Of a DNA stretch of 64,000 bases, positions 9,841 to 19,935 are shown one piece after another. Each line of letters begins with the position of its first letter. Position 1 is the stretch's first letter. Source of the stretch: CAVUXJ01 sp963814975 (GTDB taxonomy: Bacteria > Acidobacteriota > Vicinamibacteria > Vicinamibacterales > CAVVIG01); contig CAWFFB010000018.1 of NCBI GenBank assembly GCA_963814975.1, forward strand, positions 1 through 64,000, written 5' to 3'. The position numbers and the translations under genes are program-made. Below the pieces are notes generated by a model that saw only the letters and a list, made by a program, of their open reading frames with translations, did not search any database and was not told where the DNA came from.

Positions 9841-10321
9841 TGGCGACCAGCCGATCGAGCTGGTCATCGTGGCCCAGATAGACCGCGCCGAAGCCGCCGG
9901 TCCCCAGCAGACGCCGCACCGCATAGCGGCCTAGACTCGGCGGGATGGAAATAGTTTCAGCGCTGGGCGCGTGACGTCGTGGTTCGCGCGGTTCCTTCGT
10001 GAATTGCGTGCCCGGTTGGCTCTCGTTCTCAAGCCTCGCCTCAGTGTCGGCCGAGCGCAGCGAACCGGCCGCAATCGCCGGCCTACGGGCGGCAAGACCA
10101 CTGGCCGACGCGCGCTGCCCTTTCTTGAACCACTTCACCGGCGGCCCCTGCCATCCTTTGCCCCCAAGACAACGAAAGAGCCACACACCAGGAAATGAAG
10201 GTGAACCGCTTTCAGCCGCCATGGACCATGGAGATCCGCGTCGTCTACGGGTTTTCGTCATCCGCGTGACTGGTGAATCGAGTTGAGATCCGTCGTCGGC
10301 CTGGATCCAGCGAGCATCCAC
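9776..10321 (-). pseudogene. N-terminal fragment of a second Ser/Thr kinase
   Basis: The recognisable part is at the C-terminal end of this frame, about 9945-9815: SLGRYAVRRLLGTGGFGAVY and LGHDDQLDRLVAIKVLRAG, i.e. the glycine loop and the VAIK lysine of a eukaryote-like protein kinase. Kinase sequence stops there, exactly where the plus-strand DUF3300 gene is also cut. The residues before the kinase (about 10320-9990) look non-coding and the true start is unclear. Only about 45 residues of a kinase survive. Confidence 0.65.
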
Positions 10322-10711
10322 TTGACCGCGTCCGGCCGTCGTTCCGAATAGGACCCTCGGCGCGTGGTGCAGAAAGGGAGCCAGTCAAGGGCTGGGGAGC
10401 ATTCGTGAGACTGCCAGGAATCCTAAGGAATCGTGGCGTTGGGCCCCATGGTTGACGCTGAGGCGGCCGGGTTCACCACATGCCGTCGATAGCTTCTCCG
10501 GCGCGTTGTGAAGCGGCGTGCGGTCGGTTCCGGACGGTCCGATCTGCGGTGTTGACTGAAAAGACTGAACAAGACGTCATCGTGCAACGTGTTGTCGACT
10601 GGCCGGCTGGTCGGCCTTGGCTGCAGCCCTTGGTCCTCGGCACGACGAGGACGTTCGTCGGACGACAGGAGTGTGTAACGGGAGACCAACCCAGAACGAT
10701 GATCACCATGG
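10322..10711. other. Intergenic, nothing recognised
   Basis: No supported gene between the kinase fragment and the exchanger; it contains the 3' flank of the exchanger gene. Confidence 0.45.
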
Positions 10712-11806
10712 TCATGCCACTCGGGGTGGCAACAGGTACAGCGTCATGGCGAAGATCGCATAGACCATCAGCAGCAGGACACCCACGAACCACGCCGAGC
10801 GGCCGCTGTTGGTCACCAACGAGGCGGCCATCGTGGCGATGAACATCATCACTACTGCACCAGGCCAGAACTGCAAGTCCATCGGCGTCGGCCCGATCAG
10901 ATAGCTCAGGAGCACAAGCACGGGCGCGACGAAGAGCGCGATTTGGGACGCGCTGCCCAGCGCCACGCCGACGCTCAAGTCCAGCCGGTTCTTGCGCGCT
11001 CCCGAAAACGCCGAGGCCATTTCCGCCGCGGCGCCGACCAGCGCCACGACGATGAAACCCACGAACGCCGGGCTCATCCCGAAGGCCTCCGCCGCCTTCT
11101 GCACCGACTCGACAAACCCCTCGCTCACCCTGGCCACCAGTACCGTGACGCCGGCCAGCGTCGCCAGGGCCAGACCCATCGGCCACGGCGCGTGGCCGGC
11201 CTCGCCGGATTCCGCGCTGGCGAACAGCTCGGGGTGCGTCTTCAGCGAAAAGAGCATGCCCAACGCGTAGGCGATGATGAGCAGGACCGACAAACCTACG
11301 CTCAACCGCTGGGTGAACGCAGCCCCCGCTACCGAGTCGGCTTGAGAAACCGCCGAGGGAATCAACAAGGCAACCGTTGCCAGGAACAGCAGGCCCGCTT
11401 GCATGCGGGCGCTGATCCGGTTGAATTCCTGGACATGATATTTGAGTCCGCCGAGGAGAAGGGACGCGCCCAGCATAAACAACGTGTTGGTGACGATCGC
11501 GCCGGCAAGGGACGCCTTTACCAGCACATATTGCCCGGCGCGCAAGGCGGTGAGCGCAATGACCAGTTCCGTCAGATTCCCCAGCGTGGCATTGAGCAGG
11601 CCACCGACCGCATCCCCCGTCTTGGCCGCCACGGATTCGGTGGCGTGACTGAGCAGGGCAGCCAGCGGCACGATGGCCAGGACGGACAGTACGAAGAGCA
11701 GCGTGTGCGCGTCATGCGTGAGTTGTTCGACCGCGAATACCACGGGCACGAAGGCCAGCAGCCAGAGCAGTTTGTTGTGCTGGATTTCTGTGAGCAGGGG
11801 GTTCAT
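10712..11806 (-). CDS. Calcium/proton exchanger (CaCA family, CAX type)
   Basis: Full-length 364-residue membrane protein with about 11 hydrophobic spans and the two inverted alpha-repeat signatures of cation/Ca2+ antiporters: GNLTELVIALTALRAG (about 77-92) and ALVGAAAEMASAFSGARKN (about 256-274), with conserved acidic residues. It matches the length and organisation of bacterial H+/Ca2+ exchangers (ChaA/CAX), which export Ca2+ at the cytoplasmic membrane using proton influx. Start ATG at 11806. It stands alone on its strand. Of the ion transporters here it is one of the few undamaged ones. Confidence 0.9.
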   Translation of the reverse strand: MNPLLTEIQHNKLLWLLAFVPVVFAVEQLTHDAHTLLFVLSVLAIVPLAALLSHATESVAAKTGDAVGGLLNATLGNLTELVIALTALRAGQYVLVKASLAGAIVTNTLFMLGASLLLGGLKYHVQEFNRISARMQAGLLFLATVALLIPSAVSQADSVAGAAFTQRLSVGLSVLLIIAYALGMLFSLKTHPELFASAESGEAGHAPWPMGLALATLAGVTVLVARVSEGFVESVQKAAEAFGMSPAFVGFIVVALVGAAAEMASAFSGARKNRLDLSVGVALGSASQIALFVAPVLVLLSYLIGPTPMDLQFWPGAVVMMFIATMAASLVTNSGRSAWFVGVLLLMVYAIFAMTLYLLPPRVA

Positions 11807-12050
11807 GGGTCAGTCCGTGTTCGGATGCGGATTTGGCGCGATAAATGTGCTGACAACGGCGAAGAACAATCCGTGGACAGTCCGCACATCAGGGTGCCGG
11901 TCAATCCCTCCACCGGCCGAGTAGCCGCCACTCTCGCGGCAGCACCAAATCACCGTAACCCAGCGTGGTGTAGTGGTCGTGGGTGAAATACTCCCACGCA
12001 TTACCGTTGGCGCTGTAGTCTCGCGCAGCGTTCCCCATTGGCGCGTTCGC

Positions 12051-12377
12051 TCAGATACGGTCCCCATTTTCCCAGGACGCCTTCAGCTCGCGGGCCTCTT
12101 CGAGTCGGAGACGTTCAGTCGCGTGGCCCTGCGCCCGCGCGTACAGCCCGTCGGAAGTGACAATGAGGAACCTCGCGTTCACGAGAGCATCCAGCAGGCA
12201 GGCGCACGTCGGGTGGTCGAGGTGCCAGAACCGCGCCACCTGGGCGAAGGTGAGACGGAGCCCGGGCATCTCGAGATACTCACTTCGAACACGTAGGAGC
12301 CAGTCGTCAATCACGATCTGGTCCGTATATGAGACGTTCTCCCTTGATGTGATTCTGCGGAGTTCAGTGTTGCTCAT
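12051..12377 (-). CDS. Small winged-helix-like protein, paralog 1 of 3
   Basis: Product of 108 residues. The core is LLRVRSEYLEMPGLRLTFAQ, VARFWHLDHPTCACLLDALV, NARFLIVTSDGLYARAQG. This helix-turn-helix-like pattern (R-I-x-x-E-Y..PGLRLT..QA.RL..L....C..vL.ALV.A.fL....G.Y.R) recurs in the genes at 38761-39093 and 46082-46309. The layout (two helices, a turn, a recognition-like helix, a short beta wing) suggests a DNA-binding or anti-sigma-type regulator; function unknown. A TGGGCA..CGGC element upstream is only a weak sigma-54 match. Confidence 0.65.
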   Translation of the reverse strand: MSNTELRRITSRENVSYTDQIVIDDWLLRVRSEYLEMPGLRLTFAQVARFWHLDHPTCACLLDALVNARFLIVTSDGLYARAQGHATERLRLEEARELKASWENGDRI

Positions 12378-13013
12378 CGATGAGCACTCTAGCGAGGCGT
12401 GGACCTCGCCGTCTACTGCCCATTGGGGAAGGTCGGCGCGGATGCCGTGAAGAGGCCCGCGTCGTCAGACAGCGACCGACGCATCACGCGGCAGGCCACC
12501 AAAAGTTGCAGATATTGGGCTGTGGCGAATCCTTGTCCAGCGACCGATGCGTGCGCGACTGGTGGCAATAGGGCAGGTACCGGTCAACAACCGAGACAAT
12601 CCGGCTTCATTCACGACGATCACGTGGGCGCGATTCCTGCATTGAGCAACCTGGATGATGGACCTGGGACGTCCCCAACTGACAGGGTTGGAGATGCTGA
12701 GCGTCCCGGCAGGATCGACGGCGCGATGCGGTCAAGTGACGAATCGTTCTGGGGCTGGCTCTCCTCATCGGCTTCCGTCGGGGCGGACGCGCGCGTAGAC
12801 CGCCCATCACCCTTACCGGCACACACATAAACCGTACCGGCTGTGTCGGAGGCGGTGGCGGTTCAAACAAGTTGCGAAGGCTGGCACGCGGATGTGCACT
12901 CGGGTGTCGACGCACGCTTGAGTTGTCAATTGACGGAGTATTCTCGCCGTGGAACAATCCGACCTCTGACAAAGGGGAGGCGATAACACGATAAGCACAT
13001 AAGGAGACTGCCA
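12378..13013. other. Intergenic region upstream of the SYLF gene
   Basis: No supported gene. TTGACG (12929-12934) and AACAAT (12952-12957), 17 bp apart, form a plausible housekeeping promoter for the gene at 13014; its ribosome site AAGGAGA lies at about 13001-13007. Confidence 0.4.
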
Positions 13014-13580
13014 GTGAAAACCATCACGCTATCATTTGCCGTGCTGCTCGCCACGGCCTTGGTCCTTGTCACTAGGCCCTCCAATGCTCAGGACAAGGGC
13101 AAGACGGCGGCTGCTGAACTCACCAGCCAGTCGCAAGCAGCGCTGACGCGACTTGACGCGAGCGCTCCGCTGGCGAAGACCCTGGAGTCCAAGGCGTACG
13201 CCGTTCTGGTATTTCCCGAAATCACCAAAGCCGGGCTTGGCATCGGTGGTCAGTACGGAGAGGGAACACTCCTCAAGGCGGGAAAAGCGGCCGCCTACTA
13301 CAAGACGACCGGCGCCTCGTTCGGCCTCCAGGCTGGCGGGCAGCAATACGGCTACGCGATGTTCTTCATGAACGAGAAGGCTCTCTCGCAGCTCGACAAC
13401 GCGAAAGGGTTCGAGGTGGGGGTCGGACCGAGCGTCGTGATGGTCGATGAGGGCATGGCGAAAACCACGACCACGACCACGCTCAAAGACGACATCTACG
13501 CGTTTGTCTTTGGCCAAAAGGGGCTGATGGCAGGTCTTGGGATCCAGGGCAACAAGATCTCGAGAATCCAACCGAAGTAG
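13014..13580 (+). CDS. Secreted SYLF-domain (Ysc84-type) lipid-binding protein
   Basis: GTG start at 13014 with AAGGAGA seven bases upstream. The 188-residue product has a signal peptide (LSFAVLLATALVLVTRPSNA, cleaved before QDK) and a SYLF domain: ESKAYAVLVFPEITKAGLGI, GGQYGEGTLLKAGKAAAYYK, SFGLQAGGQQYGYAMFFMNE. SYLF proteins bind phosphoinositides in eukaryotes; bacterial periplasmic members have no defined job but are often stress-linked. The domain ends near GLGIQGNKISRI. Single gene, length normal for the family. Confidence 0.88.
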   Translation: MKTITLSFAVLLATALVLVTRPSNAQDKGKTAAAELTSQSQAALTRLDASAPLAKTLESKAYAVLVFPEITKAGLGIGGQYGEGTLLKAGKAAAYYKTTGASFGLQAGGQQYGYAMFFMNEKALSQLDNAKGFEVGVGPSVVMVDEGMAKTTTTTTLKDDIYAFVFGQKGLMAGLGIQGNKISRIQPK

Positions 13581-14025
13581 CGTGGAGCGGCGGCTCACTT
13601 CTGACGTCACGCTTTTTACGTTGTAGCGTCTCACGACGGCGGTAACACTCCAGCTCTCGTCTTTTCCACGAGGCGTTCGAATCCAACCCCTTCGAGAATG
13701 CGAACGGACTCGTCCGCTGCTCTTCACTCTTCGATTGGTTGAACCAAACGGCAGGTACATGTCTTGCTCTTCCTCGGGTCGTCCGCACGCAGATCGCAAG
13801 TTTTATCAGGAATCTGTGCGCGAGCCCACGTGTACCCGGAGGCGCATCCAACATGTCGTGGCCGATTCCAAGGTACCCGGGGCGTAGTCGGAGGAGCAGG
13901 CGGCGACCACGTACTGCGATTCCAAGACTCCGCGCGGGCGAGCGGGGTCGAATCGGATATACCGGACACGTGGCCTGCAGCTCCTGAAATCGACGCGTGA
14001 ATGCGTTTCTTCACGGAGCAAAACG
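13581..14025. other. Intergenic, nothing recognised
   Basis: Short frames on both strands lack recognisable products. The right end contains the leader of the lipoprotein gene (CACGGAGC before the ATG at 14026). Confidence 0.45.
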
Positions 14026-15057
14026 ATGAGACTTACCACGCTCCTGGCCGCAACGTGCTGCATCCTCGCGCTAGCCGGATGTGGGACAAGCCAGTCATCG
14101 CCGCCAGCTGGAGGTACCCCGTCGGCCGATGCGGCCGGCGCCCCGAAGCCGGCTACCGAAGCCACCCGACCCGCCAGCGACGACGAATTGAAGAGCCTGC
14201 CGTCCTCCGACAAGGTCGACGTCGAGGAGGCCAAGCGCGGCCTCGTCGCCGGGTCCGAAACACCGACCATCAAGGACGCCAGCGGCTCGACACCTCCGCT
14301 GACACCTGCTGAACGCCTGACGGATCAGGAGATCAGGGCTCTACTCGGGAGCATCGAGAACAAGCGTTCGACATTTGAAGCCGCCCTTGACGACAAGCTG
14401 AAGAACTCGACCATCAAGGCCGAACGCGGTGAGGTCAAAACCAACGAGTTCTTCGACGACTTGCAGGATCAGGTTGAGCGTGCCCGTGAGAGATTCTCTT
14501 CGAACTACTCGGCCAGCAGTGAGGTGCTGTCGCTTCTACAGTTCGCCACGCGGCTCGACGCGTGGGCATCCACGCAACCAGCAGGGTTCCCTGGATCCCG
14601 GGAGTGGGGCGTGCTCGCGACCGACTTTCGGCGCCTCGCGGTGGTGTACAACTCGGCCCTGCTCAGGCCCGGACAACAGGCGCTTGGCGCACAAGCCAGG
14701 CGGATCAACGACGCCGAGCTCGTGACCGTCGCCGCAAATGTCGAAAAGAACATGGATGCCTTTCGAACTGCCTACGAGAGCGCGCTGGCCGCAAATACAA
14801 ACCTAACATCTGCGAGCCGTCAGACTGCGATTCAGAACGTCGACGCAATGAAGAACAGCGCGCGGGCGCTCCACGCCGCGCTGGGGAACAAGCAGAAGGG
14901 CGTAGCGGAGGCGGACGCGCTGTTGAAGGGGAGTGCGGTCATGATCGACGCGACGCTCAAGCTCCCACCAAACTCCCCGGCGGCTGCGGCGTGGGCTCCG
15001 GTTCGCGAGGAGCTGTCAAAAGTCGCGTTGGCCTATGAAGTCACCCCATCGCGTTGA
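14026..15057 (+). CDS. Lipoprotein of unknown function
   Basis: Product of 343 residues starting with a lipoprotein signal (LLAATCCILALAGCGTS; lipobox LAGC, Cys19 lipidated), so it should be membrane-anchored in the periplasm. A low-complexity Pro/Ala/Ser linker (20-85) leads to a long mostly helical domain (about 95-340) with patterns such as IENKRSTFEAALDDKLKNST and FFDDLQDQVERARERFSSNY, suggesting a helical bundle or coiled coil. A domain with no name I can assign. Complete reading frame, unlike many neighbours. Confidence 0.75.
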   Translation: MRLTTLLAATCCILALAGCGTSQSSPPAGGTPSADAAGAPKPATEATRPASDDELKSLPSSDKVDVEEAKRGLVAGSETPTIKDASGSTPPLTPAERLTDQEIRALLGSIENKRSTFEAALDDKLKNSTIKAERGEVKTNEFFDDLQDQVERARERFSSNYSASSEVLSLLQFATRLDAWASTQPAGFPGSREWGVLATDFRRLAVVYNSALLRPGQQALGAQARRINDAELVTVAANVEKNMDAFRTAYESALAANTNLTSASRQTAIQNVDAMKNSARALHAALGNKQKGVAEADALLKGSAVMIDATLKLPPNSPAAAAWAPVREELSKVALAYEVTPSR

Positions 15058-15822
15058 CAAGGAGTCTGAGTTGGGACCGCTCAAAACCGCTCGTTCGGCG
15101 ATCGTCGGTCGCAGCACTCGATGATCTCGATCCCAGCTCGAGACACCCTCGCTGACGGGTGCGAAGGTGCCGTAACTTCAGCGTGAGGATTTTGCGAGCG
15201 AACGCGCGCTTGAGCTCGTCAGGAGCGTCCGCGTCATTCGCTGAGCCCACCCCCCTTCCACCCAACTGCCCGGGCGAGGCTTGGAAGTTGGGAATTGATG
15301 CCGGGAGCTGGGTATTTGAGGCTCACTGCCCAATCTGGACGGTCGACGTGACGCACGGCAGTTGTTGGTCTCGCTGCTTTCGAGGCGCCTCGCCAGATCA
15401 TCAGCGCAGGACAACAGGAGTATACGCCAGACGCGGTGGTCGTCTGGACCGTCACTGTTCTCCCGCCGGTCAACATGGCTCCGGGACCGAGAATGGGAAT
15501 GCCCCTGGTGCCCGTGAGCAGCACATCGCCGGAGTTCTTCATCGCATCAAGTGAGAGGTAGGGTCAAGAGCCTCCGAACGGCGCGGTGGCAGTTGGGCTT
15601 CTGCCCTTCACGACCAACCGAATGGCCGGACGCGTCTTCTCTTTCGTCGAGGAACAAGCGTGCTGTCGCATTCGAACGGTTAATGCTGTCCGACTACTAC
15701 TTCGTGGAGATCGGAATGCTGGCGTGTATCAAGAAGCGTTGTGAAAGGGTAATCCAGAAAGATCGAGAATCCACGCGCCCTGCCCGTGAAGCGGGTCGCG
15801 CCCGGAGTCCCTGCCGTGAGCG
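15058..15822. other. Long intergenic region, nothing recognised
   Basis: No frame here has a convincing product or ribosome site. The right end holds the leader of the gene starting GTG at 15823. Confidence 0.45.
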
Positions 15823-16929
15823 GTGAAGCGCATCCGATGGTCATCCGTTACGGCCGTGCACGGCCTTATCCACTTGATGGGGTTCGCGAAGGCATTTGGC
15901 TACGCCAAGCTGCCGCAATTGACCCAGCCCGTCTCGCGTGAGATCGGCCTGCTGTGGTTGGCGGCGGGACTTCTGGTTGTTGCCAGCGCCGTGATGATCG
16001 TCGCGCGACCGCGCGGTTTTGGATCGTCGGCGCCGTCGCGCTCGTGGTGTCGCAGGCGGTCATCCTGTCGGCGTGGCGCGATGCGTGGGCGGGGACGGTC
16101 GTGAACGTCCTTCTCTTGCTGGCGGTGGCGCATGCGTGGTTCACCGCAAGGGCCGACGAGCTTCCGGGCACAGTTCGAACGGGACGTCGCGGCGGGCCTC
16201 GCGCGGCCGGTCGAGACGCACGTGGTGACAGAGGCCGACCTCACAGGGCTTCCCGAGCCGGTGCGGCGCTATCTGCGTGCGACGGGCGTCGTGGGCCAGC
16301 CCAGGGTTTGGAACTACCGGCTCCGTTTTCGCGGGCGCATTCGTGGCGCGCCCGGCGCACGGTGGATGCCATTCGAGGCCGACCAGCAAAGCTTCGCCGA
16401 CCAGCCCGCACGGCTCTTTCTGATGCGAGCGCGCATGGTCGCGCTACCTGTCGAGGCGTTCCATCGCCTCATCGGCGGACGCGCCACGATGCAAGTGAAG
16501 ATCGCAGGTGCGATTCCGATGGTCGACGCCCGCGGCGACGTGATGGACCAATCGGAGGCCGTGACGCTCTTCAACGACATGTGCCTCCTCGCACCCGGTA
16601 CACTGCTCGACCCGGGGATTGGGTGGGAGCAAGTCGATGCGCATACGGTGCGAGCGCGATTTGCTCATGGCGGGCATACGATTTCGGCGACGTTGCTGTT
16701 CGGCGATGATGGCCTGCTCACCAACTTCATTTCCGATGACCGTTCGCGGTCGTCGCCTGACGGCAAGGTGTTCACGCGCCTGCGCTTCTCCACCCCCGTC
16801 CGCGACTATCGCGACTTCGGGTCCGTGCGTCTCGCAGGACATGGCGAGGCGCGATGGACGTTACCGGAAGGGGAGTTCAGCTACGGGGAGTTCGACCTTC
16901 AGGATGTGGCGTACAACGTGGCGAGATAG
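15823..16929 (+). CDS. DUF6544-family membrane protein, two frameshifts
   Basis: Composite of three plus frames. The first encodes HGLIHLMGFAKAFGYAKLPQ and LLWLAAGLLVVASAVMIVAR (two membrane spans). An indel near 16015 leads to FWIVGAVALVVSQAVILSAW (third span). An indel near 16150 leads to the soluble part: RAQFERDVAAGLARP, LPEPVRRYLRATGVVGQPRV, NYRLRFRGRIRG, FNDMCLLAPGTLLD and a C-terminal beta-rich region ending 16929. This is the full DUF6544 layout, with nothing missing apart from the two single-base shifts. That favours sequencing error over decay. Function unknown. Confidence 0.75.
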
Positions 16930-17073
16930 AGCTATCGGCGACGAATGCGCCTCCACGGCGTGTGCTCGGCAACCCGTTGACGATTGCGATTGCTTCCGCC
17001 AGCTCCTCTTGGATACCCATCACCCCCCTCCTGAATCAAGGGTGCATGGCATACGCCTCTCGGGCTCAGGTGG

Positions 17074-18066
17074 CTACGTGTACCAGCTCTGAAGGGCCCG
17101 AATGTAGTTCGCCCGTTCGAACGCGGACGGGTCGGCTGTCCGCTCGAGGCTGCAGCGTCCACGGACCTCGCTCAGACTCGCCAGTTGCTGCCACGCCATC
17201 CAGTGCTCGAGGCCCTCCCGCATGGCCGATAGATAGCCGGGCCCGTGCCGCAGAATCGCCGATACCATCTGCACCACGTCGGCCCCGGCCAGCAGTGCCT
17301 TGATGCCGTCGGTGGGGGTCGCGACGCCACCGGTGACGGCGAGCGACGGGCGCACGCGCCCGTAGAGAATCGCCAGCCATCGCAGGCGCAGGAGGAGTTC
17401 GGCGCTGGTCGACAGTTCCACATGGGCCGACGCGGTCATCGTCTTGGTGTCGATATCCGGTTGGTAGAAGCGGTTGAACAGGACGAGTCCGTCGGCGCCC
17501 GCGGCGTCCAGCCGCTGCGCCACGTTGCCGAATGCGGCGAAGAATGGCGAGACCTTGACGGCGATCGGAATTTTCAGCACGCGCTTCAACTCCATCACGC
17601 TGTGGCACAACTGGTGCTCGACGGCGGCGCTCGGCATGGAGAGATCGGTGACCACCTCGTACAGGTTCAGTTCCAGTGCGTCAGCGCCCGCCTGTTCGAT
17701 GATGCTGGAGAACTTCAGCCACCATTCGGCCGACGTGCCATTGAGCGATGCGATGACCGGTATCTTGACCGCCTGTTTCGCGCGACTCACGTGTAGGGCG
17801 TATTCGTCCGGTCCCTGCGGGTATTCGTGGCTGGCCGGAAACGGAGCCAAGCGCTCGGCGAACTGCGGTTCCAATGGATCCATGTGCCGAATCCGTCCCC
17901 GCGCGCTCATCGTGATCTGTTCCTCGAACAGCGAGTGAAGCACGATCGCGGCGCTGCCCGCATCCTCGAGCCGCTTGATCGTGTCAAGGTGCCAGGCGAG
18001 TGGTGACGCCCCGACCATGAACGGATGGCGCAGGCGGAGACCCAGATAGGAGGTGGTCGTATCCAT
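17074..18066 (-). CDS. Dihydroorotate-dehydrogenase-like flavoprotein
   Basis: Product of 330 residues with the TIM-barrel fold of the PyrD-like superfamily: LGLRLRHPFMVGASPLA at the N-terminus, IPVIASLNGTSAEWW, ADALELNLYEV, KIPIAVKVSPFFA (the conserved Lys that contacts FMN), ADGLVLFNRFYQPDID, and a C-terminal phosphate-binding segment SLAVTGGVATPTDGIKALLA with GADVVQMVSAIL. Relatives of this subclass sit in anaerobic or stress clusters rather than pyrimidine operons, and the true substrate is unknown. It lies downstream of the VIT transporter and a cytochrome on the same strand, probably one operon. Complete. Confidence 0.85.
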   Translation of the reverse strand: MDTTTSYLGLRLRHPFMVGASPLAWHLDTIKRLEDAGSAAIVLHSLFEEQITMSARGRIRHMDPLEPQFAERLAPFPASHEYPQGPDEYALHVSRAKQAVKIPVIASLNGTSAEWWLKFSSIIEQAGADALELNLYEVVTDLSMPSAAVEHQLCHSVMELKRVLKIPIAVKVSPFFAAFGNVAQRLDAAGADGLVLFNRFYQPDIDTKTMTASAHVELSTSAELLLRLRWLAILYGRVRPSLAVTGGVATPTDGIKALLAGADVVQMVSAILRHGPGYLSAMREGLEHWMAWQQLASLSEVRGRCSLERTADPSAFERANYIRALQSWYT

Positions 18067-18185
18067 GGCTTACCTCTGACAATCTCGGGAGGCATGCTGC
18101 ATGCCATCCATCCCCTCAAGCGTGGAGGTGGCGGAAATCGGGTGGCGTAGCCGGTTCGAACGCGCGCCTGGCAGCGGCAGACCGA

Positions 18186-18756
18186 TCACACAACCGATGC
18201 GATCAACGCACCGGCGCCGTAGGCGGCGGCCGCGACCACCAGACCGAGCACCAGCATCTCGAGCCCCGCCGCCCACCAACGGTCGACGGTCACGCTCGTA
18301 CGCGCCGCGCCAACGGCGAACAGCGCCGTCAGCGTGGCGCCGGCAGACCAGCTCAGGCCGTCCTCGCGTAAGGCGGGCACCACGTACGGGCACCAGCGGT
18401 ACCGATCCTGCCACAACAAAGGCGATGAACGTCGCGCAGGCATGCCTCACCGGATGCGACTCTTCTTCCGGCAGGTTGTCCGCCGCGCGGGCGCTCTCGT
18501 GCGCGCGGATCGACAGAAAGTTCCCGACGGCCATCGACAACCCGTCCGCGGCGAGATTGGCGGCGCCCACAATTAACACGGCCGACTGCGACAGCGCTCC
18601 CCCAGCCACGCCCGCGACTACGGCGAACGTCGTGATGATGCCGTCGTTGGCGCCGTACACCAGGTCCTTGATGTAATGTCGCGCGATACCCGTGGCGCCG
18701 TGCGGTTCGACGTGAATCGACCGCCGCGCCACAGATCGTCTGGTCGATGGCTCCAT
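18186..18756 (-). CDS. VIT1/CCC1-family metal transporter, one frameshift
   Basis: The N-terminal frame (18756 to about 18405) encodes RHYIKDLVYGANDGIITTFA, VVAGVAGGAL and ANLAADGLSMAVGNFLS, the hallmark first spans of VIT1/CCC1 Fe2+/Mn2+ transporters. Residues HPVRHACATFIAFVVAGSV begin the next span. An indel near 18400 shifts coding to the frame ending at 18186 with the last two spans (LTALFAVGAARTSVT, LEMLVLGLVVAAAAYGAGAL). Joined, the protein is about 190 residues, normal for the short bacterial type. It probably moves Fe or Mn across the inner membrane. Operon with the DHOD-like gene downstream. Confidence 0.8.
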
Positions 18757-18792
18757 GTTGCGTTCCGTTCAGCCCTGCATTGACAAGGGAAC

Positions 18793-19218
18793 CTATTTGA
18801 TCTGAATCGACTCGATAAACGCGACGACGTTCTCGATACGCAGCTTCGTTCGCGCATCCGATGGATCAAGGGAACGAAAGACGGGACCCCAGACCGGCAT
18901 GTCGCTCGGGCCGTGTGCCGTCGTCGTCCGTCCCGTACCCGTGACGAACGACGTGATCTCGGCGCGAGGGAAGGCGCCGCCGTTGCGTCTTGACAGTGTC
19001 GTGAGATCCGGGGTCGTCGCCTTCAGCGCGGCGGCGATCGGGCCATCGCCCTTGCCGCCGCGACCGTGGCACGGCGCGCAGTAAAAATCGAACGAATCCG
19101 CCCCGGCGATCGAGTCGATGCTCAACGCTGGAGGCGCTCCCTGCCCTTTGCGCTGGGCGGCTGACGCGAAGGCGATGCCGATGGTGAGAACGCAGCCGAT
19201 CGTTACCGCGAGCTTCAT
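18793..19218 (-). CDS. Monoheme c-type cytochrome
   Basis: Product of 141 residues with a signal peptide (TIGCVLTIGIAFASAAQ) and one heme site CAPCH (Cys47, Cys50, His51). GRGGKGDGP follows immediately, as in class I cytochromes, and DMPVWGP supplies the likely axial Met107. The C-terminal helix (KLRIENVVAFIESIQ) is the usual closing helix. It should act as a periplasmic electron carrier. It leads a probable three-gene transcript with the VIT transporter and the DHOD-like protein, 36 bp upstream of the VIT start. ATG at 19218 with CAGGAGAC upstream. Confidence 0.88.
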   Translation of the reverse strand: MKLAVTIGCVLTIGIAFASAAQRKGQGAPPALSIDSIAGADSFDFYCAPCHGRGGKGDGPIAAALKATTPDLTTLSRRNGGAFPRAEITSFVTGTGRTTTAHGPSDMPVWGPVFRSLDPSDARTKLRIENVVAFIESIQIK

Positions 19219-19404
19219 AGAGTCTCCTGGGCCTACCTATTCCTTAACACCGCAGCTCTCAGCGCAGCCGGGTCGTGCCGCTGGCAACTCGCGACCGGGC
19301 GGTGGTGGTGACCATGGCAGCATTGCCCGCGATTGTCGGCCAAACGCTGAAAGCCTGGCGACCGAGGGGTACCACCGCCGGCGCGATGGCGGACGAGGTC
19401 TCGG

Positions 19405-19935
19405 CTACTCGACATGGGGGTGGACGATCCCCTCGGTCGGGAGGTCTGGCTTGAACTGCTTATGACAGCTCTCACAGACGTCCACGAGCTGGCCGTTGGC
19501 CTTGACGAGCGCCTCGAGACTCTTGGCACGTGCCGCGCTCAGAGCCGCCAGTCCCACGTCATTTAGCTGGCCGGAGTACTTCTTCCAGTCTGCCGATTGT
19601 GTCCACCCCGGGTCAGCGTTTCCAGTTCCGCCGACCGAGATCAAGGTTCCTGCTCCTGCCAGCTGAGTCGCGTGGTGCTCGATTTCTCGCCATCCCTTGT
19701 CATCCTTGGGCGTTCCACCTTCTTTTTCGATGTTCCACAGCTCGTGGCTGGCGTGGTCGACCAGAGCGACCATCAGCGCATTGATGCTTACGACGGGCGC
19801 GACTGTTGGGGTCTGAGAGCTCGCTTGTTGAACGGCTGGCGATCGCTCAACGCTTGTATTGCACGCGTAGATCAGCAACGCACTCGCAACAATGAACAGA
19901 CCAAATGTCCGGCTTCGGCTTCCCTTGAGCGGCAT
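19405..19935 (-). CDS. Cytochrome c'-like lipoprotein
   Basis: ATG at 19935 preceded by AAGGAGGAGAAGGTG. The 176-residue product carries a lipoprotein-type signal (FGLFIVASALLIYACNTS, Cys about 25) and a helical body (INALMVALVDHASHELWNIE, TQLAGAGTLISVGGTG, NDVGLAALSAARAKSLEALV). It ends with a heme site CESCHKQF near residue 155, so heme attachment is C-terminal, as in the four-helix cytochrome c' fold. Such proteins bind NO or carry electrons in the periplasm. A second protein of this layout is at 31982-32386. Confidence 0.8.
   Translation of the reverse strand: MPLKGSRSRTFGLFIVASALLIYACNTSVERSPAVQQASSQTPTVAPVVSINALMVALVDHASHELWNIEKEGGTPKDDKGWREIEHHATQLAGAGTLISVGGTGNADPGWTQSADWKKYSGQLNDVGLAALSAARAKSLEALVKANGQLVDVCESCHKQFKPDLPTEGIVHPHVE

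Noticed and set aside
10943..11986. 347-residue plus frame opposite the Ca2+/H+ exchanger
   Set aside because: Antisense shadow with no recognisable domain.
12882..12900. TGGCACGCGGATGTGCA upstream of the SYLF gene as a sigma-54 promoter
   Set aside because: Spacing between GG and GC is one base too long, and a housekeeping-type promoter lies closer to the gene.
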